Shown here: piece by piece, positions 55,246 through 64,000 of the stretch | How the letters are laid out: each line of letters starts with the position of its first letter | How positions within the stretch are numbered: position 1 is the stretch's first letter | Assembly: GCF_003073045.1 (NCBI RefSeq) | Contig: NC_037597.1 | Location: 203,501 to 267,500, forward strand | Reading direction: 5' to 3' | Length of the DNA: 64,000 nt | DNA from: Pomacea canaliculata | Taxonomy: Eukaryota; Mollusca; Gastropoda; Architaenioglossa; Ampullariidae | Notes under the pieces: model-generated | Told to the model about the DNA's origin: nothing | Seen by the model: only the letters and a program-made list of their open reading frames with translations | Database searches by the model: none | Position numbers and translations under genes: made by a program

Positions 55246-55995
55246 GAATGAACACATGAGTGTGATGTGACATGAAGTGTGAGTGTGATGTGTATAAACA
55301 CATGAAGTGTGAGTGTGATGTGCATAAACACATGAATGGAGTGTGAGTGATGAAATGTGTGAGTGTGATGTGTATAAACACATAGTGTGATGTGTATAAA
55401 CACATGAAGTGTGATGTGTGAGTGTGATGTGTATAAACACATGAAGTGTGTGATAAACACATGAAGTGTGAGTGTGATGTGTATAAACACATGAGTGTGA
55501 TGTGTGTGTGATGTGTATAAACACATGAAGTGTGAGTGTGATGTGTATAAACACATGAAGTGTGAGTGTGATGTGTATAAACACATGAAGTGTGAGTGTG
55601 ATGTGTATAAACACATGAAGTGTGATGTGTATAAACACATGAAGTGTGAGTGTGATGTGTATAAACACATGAAGAAGTGTGAGTGTGATGTGTATAAACA
55701 CATGAAGTGTGAGTGTGATGTGTATAAACACATGAAGTGTGAGTGTGATGTGTATAAACACATGAAGTGTGAGTGTGATGTGTATAAACACATGAAGTGT
55801 GAGTGTGATGTGTATAAACACATGAAGTGTGAGTGTGATGTGTATAAACACATGAAGTGTGATGTGTAAACACATGAAGTGTGAGTGTGATGTGTATAAA
55901 CACATGAAGTGTGAGTGTGATGTGTATAAATACATGGAATTGTGAGTGTAGTGTAATGTGTATAAATACATGAATTGTGAGTGATATGTATAAAC
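55246..55995 (+). repeat. 30-bp satellite array downstream of LIN52
   Basis: About 25 copies of ACATGAAGTGTGAGTGTGAT plus GTGTATAAAC. The 30-bp period, divisible by three, yields long open frames on both strands that are not genes. Units shorten and mutate at both edges. Confidence 0.97.
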
Positions 55996-56789
55996 ACAAA
56001 AATGTGTGATGTATACATTAAAAGGTCATAAAAACTGGTAAAGGATTACTTTTTAACTACCGACAGAAACATCACTTCAATAGTTTAATTTATACATCAC
56101 ATTCACTTCTCAATAAAGTTCTGTAAGTAGAATACCTAATAGAAAAATGATTGTAAGTGAATATGCTTTGATTTATTGACTAGGTGGTTGAGCTAGCCAC
56201 GTTGCTCAGCTTTTGAGAACCTTAGTAAGCCAGCAGTGATTGAAGTTACCAAGGATCAACTTAGGAGCATGTGAACAGATAGTGTCTAATGTGTGTCGTG
56301 TCCATAGGTGAATATTGGCCTTAGCACTAGTACATGGGTGGGTGTACACAGGTGTGAAGAGAAACCGAGGGATTTTCCAAGGGAGGTAATAGAAACTGGG
56401 AAATTGAGTTTGCATCCTCTCAAGGCAAACACTTTACAAATGCAGTTATCATTAAATAGCAGTTGCAGATAGTTTTGTCCTGACCACAAGGGTGTTGCAG
56501 CACTGGTTGTTCACATAAAAGCACTAGATTTTTGTGATGCTTCGAGAGCCATCCATGTGAGTACGATTTCTGATGTATAAGCCATTGTCGTCATCACCCA
56601 GCTATATCTTGGTGAAAGCAAAGACATTTCTTTAAACTCCAACAGACATCTGATGTGAGCCTTGAGCTCATCAACTTAAGGCAAATATAAAAAAAAAAGT
56701 AAAGGTCATCACCTAACCTCTTCAGGTCGTTGGGGGATGAGGTGTTTGAGACCTCACTTTTCTTGGGGCCAGCTTTGTGTGAGAGCAGT
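55996..56789. other. Intergenic sequence, nothing recognised
   Basis: No homologous ORF and no repeat shared with the rest of the window. Confidence 0.4.
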
Positions 56790-57390
56790 TGTCACGGACC
56801 AGTCTGTGCCTCCACATTTTTAGGTTAGTTTAGCCCCTTTGCTGCTTATGAACTGCAAGAGTACAAAGCATGTAAGGGAGAATGTCAGTGGGAAAAGGGT
56901 TAACCGCGACACGTGGTATTTGGTGAACACTGTTCAGCCGTAGAATTTTGGGTGGGAACAAGGTTGAAAAAGTACTCAGGCCCGAGATAGTGAAGGAAGA
57001 AGACGTGCCTGAGTCAGGACATGTAAATCTCCTGAGTTGAGATTGGTGTATAGTAGACCAGGGTAGTGGCCATCGATGCTGGATGCGTCGCTGTACTGAC
57101 CTCTTGTGGATTAACCTCGCCTAGACGAGGTCTGACATCTTTTTGGGTTTTTGCATATGGAATTGTAATAGAACTCACGTAGGTTTAAAAGTTGTAAACA
57201 CGAATATATGAAAGATGTGTGGATGAGAGAATATGGTTTAGAATAATAGTATAGACTTGAGCTACTGGTTTTTTCCTGTATGGGTTAATTGAGCTGGAGC
57301 CCTTCTGGAGAAAGAATCCCCTCCCCAGACCATTCCTAGATCGCCTTCGGTCCAACACCCAGCAGCACTCAACAGTCTGGGTTCTACCTT
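56790..57390 (+). mobile_element. LTR-like element copy 2 (partial)
   Basis: Begins TGTCACGGACCAGTCTGTGC and follows the complement of 19092-20239 through TTAACCTCGCCTAGACGAGG and the CACCCAGCAGCA region. Homology fades near 57390, so the 3' end is missing or diverged. Confidence 0.55.
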
Positions 57391-59096
57391 CTGCTATTCT
57401 TCACATCCTTTTCATTGATTTCAGGATATCAATGTGTCACACAGTTCAACTTGCAGTGGAGTCTTCAATATTGCCTTTATCATCATGCCTCCACACCACC
57501 AGTTATTGATGAACTCACACTGGCTCAAATTTCTTGCTGTGGGACCCAGCCATTAAGATGTGCATCAAACCATCTTCATCCATCACTGATCAGTTAATTT
57601 CTTAAAAATTAAATTTAATAGTTGGTCAGCTTATTTTGTTTGAATATGGTTGGGACTCAGCATGTTCACACCCAAACAGGCACGTTTTGCAAATACATGT
57701 ACCACCACATATCAACTCTGCTCCACAAAAATACAAGTGCTTCTCATGATTTTAATATTCCTACCCCCCTCTCACCCAATGTTAACAGCTGTCACAGATA
57801 GTGTAGTCAAAGCTCATCACACATCTCTAACAATACTAGAGACAATAATAATACAATGCTTCTTTTCAATTTCAATCACAGCAGTTAGGCCATGGTCCAT
57901 GCAAATGGCAAATAACTTAGTTTTAATCAAAACCTGGCTGCTTTTCACTGGATAAACAAAGTATTCCACATCCATCTCTACAATTTATCCTTATAATCAA
58001 TAATGGATTTTCATATCGCTTCTATTTTCATCATGTATACAGTCTCTTCTTTCAGTTCTACCTCTGTTGTATGTACAACAGAACAGCAGAAACAGTAAAA
58101 AAAAAAAACCCAAAAAACAACTGAAAATATAATAAAACATCGAAGCAAAATTCACTACAGTAAAATTTGGAAGATAAAAAACAAAAATGCATATATACAC
58201 ACACATGACTGGCGAAACAAAGGAACAACTCCAGGCTTATTCAATGCAACAACATAAATATGCACACAGGATACAAATATAGAAATACACATGCAAAACA
58301 CAAATTTATGCAAACAAACACAAGAGACCATGCTATAGCTTCAGAGATTCTAAAATGGAGCAATAATAACACCTTTTGAACACCTCTGGCCCTCAAACTT
58401 GATAATTTACACATCATGCAAACATTACTGTTTCACATAAAGCTATAACAAACATGAATTTTTTGCATCTCAACTAAGATTAAAAGTTTGTAATTCTAAG
58501 CATAAGGACTCTCCAAAAATATTCTTTTTATAACCTCTTCTTGTGCTTTAAAAATCATGAATATGAAAAGAAAAAATGTAAATCAAACCAGTCTGATGCA
58601 AATGTAAAACTGTTACTATTGAAAGTAATTTATTATTATTTTAAGACTGAAAATGTTGGAAGACTTTCAACAATTGATCTCTTGTTTGTTCTCTGACCAT
58701 CAAACTTTCATAAGATAATTTTGACTTACACAATAAGTACATTTTTATTTATATTTCCATTTTCTGTTCCTTGTTACTTTCATAGTAAGTGCAAACTACC
58801 TCTTTTAACATTTATGTTTCAATATTTCACATGAATATTTAGCAGCATATTCAACTTTTCAAACTTTCATAATGTAAAATACAAAAATAAACAATGCACC
58901 TGGTATCCAAACCTATTGCACTAAGATCATACTGTACAATACAAGATTGGTCTGATGAGGCTCAATGCATCTCATTTCTTCAAAACATCAACAAAGTGTT
59001 CACACATCCCTGAAACAGCCTGTTGCATCAGATGAGATCGACAGGCTGCAAATCCCATCTGTGTACTGACTGAGTACAGACCCAGACTGCTGAGTA
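57391..59096. other. Intergenic AT-rich DNA
   Basis: No gene recognised. Short frames here have many stops and no family landmark. Confidence 0.4.
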
Positions 59097-59859
59097 CAGT
59101 GAAACCTCGGTTAACGAACACAATCCGTTCTGGAAAGTTGTTCGTTATCCGAAACAATTTTTCCCATAAGAAATAAAGGAAATAGACTGAACTGGTTCCC
59201 AGCCCCAGTTGACTCGCTAATATTTGAAAGTTACAAGCTATATTAGTATGTGGGTATTTTTTTAAAATAAGAACAGTTATAATACAACATAAATGGAGTT
59301 AAATAAACATAAAAGCATTAAAGAAAGCATTTAAGCATCAGAAAACTTGCCGTTTTGACCGCGTGGGTGGATGGAGGTGTGGGAAGGAAGGGGTGGAATT
59401 ACTGCTTGGATTCCCCCTCCATGAGCACCTGACATTGTAAAATCGGGGGTGACTTCCCTTTTCTGTCGCTTTGAGGTTGAAGGAAAACACTTGTCCAGTG
59501 TCTGTTGCTTCTGCCTTTTTTGTAACACTTTTGGGTAATACGACATCACATTATCATTGAACATGTTTAGGCTCCTATTACCTATTGCACTATCATTACC
59601 TCACTACTATTGCTCTTAATCTTCTTTGGAGCCATGATTGAGGATTATTTTATTAAAATAAAGCACAAAAAAATCACTTAATTGGAAGGATGCCTCCAGA
59701 TAAGGAGCATAACTGTGTCGCTAGCGTGAATGAGGACATGCTGGTCGGCCACGTGTGGTTCACGTGGCTGTTCGTTATCCGAGACAAATTTTTAACAAAT
59801 TTTTGTTCGTTATCCGAAATATTTGCTATCTAAGGCGTTCGCTAACCGAGGTTCCACTG
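59097..59859 (-). mobile_element. Tigger-like element, family 5, internal-deletion derivative
   Basis: Inverted termini CAGTGAAACCTCGGTTAACG and CCGAGGTTCCACTG, with TA on both sides (59095-59096 and 59860-59861). On the - strand the transposase start MAPKKIKSNSSEVMIVQ is followed by a stop. Further on lies a transposase C-terminus (RQKQQTLDKCFPSTSKRQK). The middle of the gene is gone. Confidence 0.9.
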
Positions 59860-60687
59860 TATCTGTAATACTCTGGCATAAGACTGGGTTAGCTACAAAT
59901 AAAAACCCTTGCAGATGACCTTGCATGTTGCATAATTTTTCAACATCCAATCATAAACCAAGGTTCATCAAGTGGTACATCAATGTTACATGTCTGTCAT
60001 GTATTGTCGGCATCAACTAGACAGACATTTTCCGATGTCATGCATGTTAGTTGCAACACTGATGGAAGAATAGCAAGCTAAATTAAGATGTCTCACTTTC
60101 ATTTGCTAAAAGGCTTTTAATCAAACAAGAAATTTTATGGTTAATATAATCACAAAATAAATTCAAGCATATTAAAAACAGATGGTTTTAATTCCTTGAT
60201 GTACTTTTGTTTAGCAACTTTTTTAAGTGGGCTGGAAGTAAGAAGCAGCTTGAAAGGGATGCTGTCTTCATCACTGTATCAGCATAATTACCTGCAGACA
60301 AAATATAATTCTGTAAAGATTCCAAGATTATGACTTACTGTAGAATAAAAGCAATAATGTTTTATAAAATATATTAATATTATAAAGAATGAAAGTAATA
60401 TAAAAAAATGAAAGATGTGTCATAATGAAGCATCATAGCACATTGCAGGTATAAAGTATTATAAAATGGTGTCATAATGCACCTTATAGACATGCTTTTC
60501 TTCAAACTTAGCAAATAGCTTGGGGGTGGGGGGGAGGAGGAGAACATGCACAATGAAACAGTTAATATTCTATAATATTTAAAGCATTTCAATAATACTA
60601 ACCAATAAATGTGAACACGTATAAAGTGTACAGAAAAACATAAAAGCACAAATGCACACAAGCCTGTTGCAGTCAGCTACAATGCAA
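59860..60687. other. Intergenic AT-rich DNA
   Basis: Nothing recognised on either strand. Confidence 0.4.
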
Positions 60688-60855
60688 GGACATGGCTGTG
60701 AATGTCAGTGAGAGAGAGAGGACATGGCTGTGAATGTCAGTGAGAGAGAGAGGACATGGCTGTGAGTGTCAGTGAGAGAGAGAGGACATGGCTGTGAATG
60801 TCAGTGTGTGTGTGTGTGTGTGAGAGAGAGAGGACATGGCTGTGAGTGTCAGTCA
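60688..60855 (+). repeat. 32-bp tandem repeat with GA/GT runs
   Basis: Four to five copies of GGACATGGCTGTGAATGTCA plus GTGAGAGAGAGA. The fourth has gained a (GT)n run. A (CAT)n run follows at about 60915-60955. Confidence 0.92.
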
Positions 60856-61457
60856 GCAAGTGACAATTCACATCATACACACACCTTTCATCATCACCAC
60901 TCTCAACTTACACCACACACAACTTTTATCATCATCATCATCATCATCATCATCTCCACCACCACAATTTACATATTCATCACACAACTTACATCATCAT
61001 CCCCGTCATCGGGCATCTCCAAAGTGCTTCTTGGTTTATCTGTGTGCCTCTGTCTGACGTTACACATCTTGACAAACAGTAGACAGTTATTGTCAGTTAT
61101 TGTTACAATAATCATTTCAACATATGCAATAGGCATGACAAATGATAAGCAGAGTGTCACGGATGTGTGTACTGCGACATGAACATAAAAGTAACAAAAG
61201 TAAATAGCTTGAGGTTTTCTCCCCTCATCATGTCAAATTTTGTAAATCAGTGGGTAAGGAAGAATGAGAAAGGTGGCAGATAAGAAAAGGAGAAGAGAAT
61301 GGGTAGATTGGAAAAGTGAAAGTGAATGAGAAGTGACTGTGTGGTTATTGTCTGACTTTTATTAAACTGCTATGTGGATACCAGCATTTGTGCTTTGTGG
61401 TAAGAAAGTGTGAGTGACTGTGTATGTATGACACTACCGGTATCTCTAACAGTGGGA

Positions 61458-62203
61458 CAGGGATGATGCCAAGTAAGGACCTTATAAGGACCTAATAAGG
61501 ACCTTTCATGCATTCGTAAGGACCTAAGTGACAGTCATCAATGTTTAAGTTTTTCTCTTGTATGGTCGGAAAGATGTATTATTTATGAATCTGTGGTCTT
61601 CTCTATGTTCTCAAATACATGTATTTCTAGTAATAAATAATCAAAGAGTTAATTTTGATGCCTATCTGCCATATTTAGATTAGATAACTTAAAAAGTGTC
61701 CTTAGCGCGCTGATAACATACACCGTTAATGTTCCAAGTTTTCTAGAAATCTAAGTAATAATAATTGCAAAACCTGAAAGCCATTCTTTGGTGTAATACA
61801 AAAGTCAGTTCATGTCTCTCTCTCGCACACACACTCTAACGGGAAGAGAGAGAGAAATAGAGCTATGCACAGTAGTACTAGAAGATCAAGGTTCAAGAAA
61901 GAGCAAGTTTCTAAAGACCTTTTGAAAAAAGAGTGTTTTTTGCGAATACGGAAGGGCAACTAGTGTTGTACAGATGTGTAGACCAAACATGCGGCGAAAA
62001 ATCGTCGGTATTTTGCACCAAAGTCGACTCCGAAAATAAATTTGTGGTAATATTTTATCGATATAAGGACTTGTAAGGGTCACAGAGAAAATGTAAGGAC
62101 CTGTGTGAGAATTTGTAAGGACCGCATGGCAAATATAAGGCCTTACGGCGAAAATTCAATATGTAAGGACTTGTAAGGACCTTGTAAGGACCTGGGAACC
62201 CTG
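61458..62203. mobile_element. MITE-like element with sub-terminal TAAGGACC arrays
   Basis: Ends CAGGGATGATGCCAAGTAAG and its near-complement ending GGGAACCCTG. AAGGACC occurs four or more times next to each end. TGGGA abuts both ends. Resembles a non-autonomous hAT, but the duplication is shorter than 8 bp. Confidence 0.58.
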
Positions 62204-62808
62204 TGGGAGGGTGAGGAGGGTGAGAGGACAACCTGAGAGAATGTGAAGAGTGCATACATGCATACAGGGTTTAGTGCTCAAGCATTTGTTCCACACAGAT
62301 AAAAAAACCAAAAACAAAGTCTTTTTTTAGCAGCAGGCAGCACCAGACAGTTTTCATGGTGAAAGATTACAAGTCCTATGCCAGATATAGTTATTGCAGT
62401 GATATGACTAGACGGTGTTAGACTGGGCCCAGCTTTGGTGTTTCCATGTTGGGCGAGTGACCAACTTGTCAGAGCTTCATTAAAAGCCCATTGGGTGAAT
62501 GTACAATTTAAGGAAGTTACAATGAACAGAACTATAAACAGCAATAGACAACATTTGCAGCCCACGGCAAATTTTATCAAAAAGATGGAACCAAGAACCA
62601 GCAGCTTAGCTGTACCAAAGAAGCTTACAGACAAGGTGCTGAGAGTAGTCACAATTGGGTGACCATGTACAAAGGTGTTCACTGCTACTGTGTGCTTTGT
62701 GTGTAGGCTGCTTGTCTAGGCCAAAGTAAGAGGCAAAAGATGTGAAAGACAATGTGACAATGAGAACAATTTTTCCTCTGACAATTTTTTTATTTCTTCT
62801 CATCATAG
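62204..62808. other. Intergenic sequence, nothing recognised
   Basis: No homologous reading frame. It would be the upstream intron of the candidate exon below if that exon is real. Confidence 0.35.
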
Positions 62809-62908
62809 GTTGTTAGACACTGATAATGCTGAGGTGGATCTTAGTAGGACTGATCTCCCAGTAGACTTAACTTCTCAGTCTTCTTGTCCCAGAGAGCTTT
62901 ATCATCAG
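62809..62908 (+). CDS. Possible exon of an unidentified gene
   Basis: Between a pyrimidine-rich tract ending CATCATAG and a GTATTT donor lies a 100-nt open stretch reading LLDTDNAEVDLSRTDLPVDL and on to TSQSSCPRELYHQ. Composition and splice signals look exonic, but no family is recognised and no partner exon was found in the window. Confidence 0.28.
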
Positions 62909-64000
62909 GTATTTAGTGTATGGATGTGTTACCATACTTCGTCTCTCAGAAGCTGTGTGTATGTAGGGTGTGTAATTAAGTCACCATATTTTTGGGCATG
63001 GAACTTGCATTTTGGCTTTTGGGTTTGTTTTCTTTTTCCCCCTGACGATGGAGTGTCTTGGCATGTGGTGGTTTAAAACTGTATTCATCTTATGGGGAGT
63101 GGATGTGTCACAAGTCAGACACTTTTTAGGGACCACTTTTAATTAAGGTTACATTCCTCTCATTGGCTAGTGCCAAGCATGCAGGCATTTTGAAGTGAAA
63201 AGACTATGCTTGCAGTCTGAACACTGGCCATTGGTCAGACCTAGCTTTTGCTGGCAAGCACAGTCGGGTCTGGGATCTGTGGTTGGTGAGAACGTGGTTG
63301 TATGTATGTGTGCATGTAAGTCTGTAGGTTAATGCTAAATACTGAATCTGTTGAAAAATTTTAGATCTGTCATGGAGCAACTGTTGCACAGCTTATTGTT
63401 TGGTTCCATTTGTGTGATATTTTAAGTGAACACATGTGTGGGACAGCTAGAGTTTTGTCAGTTCTTAAACTGGGGGTCATGATATTTATTTTGGCTACAA
63501 AGAGGCCCACACACCAAGGACTAATAGCACTGGGTGGCCCATAGTGCCGGACACAGACACCACAACAAGACAGAAGGGCTGTAGGAGCAGGGGAGACCAA
63601 TCACAGACCTTTTTAACTTTGTTTTCCTTCCCTCCATTTGACAGTGTGTGCGTGCATGCTCTTGGCCAGTCACATGTTAAAAAGCAGGATATTATGCTTT
63701 TGTCCAGTCATTTTATGTGAATGCAAATCTTTTTTTCCCTTCCTTAATTTTCTTTGTACTTTTGGTTGAGTAAATCTGCTGAAGGGTTGCAATGAGAGTG
63801 TGAGTGATTGCAAGAGCAGAGCTGACAACACTGCAGATGGTATGTGATAAATGCAATAACTACATGAATGGAGTCCCTCTAAAACCATTTAACTATATCA
63901 ACCCAGCACATGTACAATTACGTACACATTACATGGGTAAACACTGCACACCATAATGAAATTTTACCATTGCTGGGTGATATGACCAAAATGTTTCTTC
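62909..64000. other. Unassigned sequence at the window end
   Basis: No recognised ORF or repeat. Could be intron if the candidate exon at 62809-62908 is real. Confidence 0.35.

Noticed and set aside
55125..56018. Long open frames up to 297 aa on the - strand and 121 aa on the + strand
   Set aside because: Produced by the 30-bp satellite, whose period is a multiple of three. No start context, no family, and several overlapping frames are equally open.
57415..57955. Frames of 60-101 aa on the + strand as a gene
   Set aside because: No recognised motif, no flanking splice signals that agree, and many stops in all frames.

Overview
This is nuclear DNA from an intron-rich invertebrate animal. 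The three genes are clear orthologues of vertebrate genes but well diverged. The introns are full of CR1-, I- and RTE-like LINEs and of hAT and pogo/Tigger elements. I lean towards a lophotrochozoan, probably a mollusc, but nothing in the window proves it. No RNA genes, CRISPR arrays or prokaryotic features were seen.

Three genes can be assembled exon by exon. (1) An APLF-like DNA-break repair factor and histone chaperone lies on the + strand at 1399-32811 in 12 coding exons. It carries an FHA domain, a Ku-binding motif, long alternating acidic and basic tracts, one PBZ zinc finger and the C-terminal acidic chaperone tail. (2) ALDH6A1, mitochondrial methylmalonate-semialdehyde dehydrogenase, lies on the - strand at 49979-38027 in 15 coding exons (524 aa). 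(3) LIN52, a subunit of the DREAM/MuvB cell-cycle complex, lies on the + strand at 50289-54584 in 6 coding exons (122 aa). The ALDH6A1 and LIN52 starts are head to head, 309 bp apart. The shared promoter holds a perfect CRE palindrome and an E2F-type site. From memory, the same two genes are divergent neighbours in human (14q24), so the pair looks like an ancient linked unit.

Layout: 1-1398 upstream sequence with a hAT copy; 1399-32811 APLF, whose introns hold most of the LINE, hAT, pogo and LTR-like insertions and a 2.1-kb minisatellite; 32812-38026 intergenic with two small hAT elements; 38027-49979 ALDH6A1; 49980-50288 bidirectional promoter; 50289-54584 LIN52; 54585-64000 intergenic with a 30-bp satellite array, MITEs, one LTR-like copy and one possible exon of an unidentified gene.

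Target-site duplications let several insertions be ordered. A hAT sits in a pogo element inside a LINE (9.2-12.3 kb), while 2 kb away another pogo element sits inside a hAT of the same family. One APLF exon (2081-2245) changes reading frame part-way, and the summed APLF exons are one base short of a multiple of three. Homopolymer dropouts in the minisatellite suggest that base-level assembly errors are present, so this is more likely an error than a broken gene.
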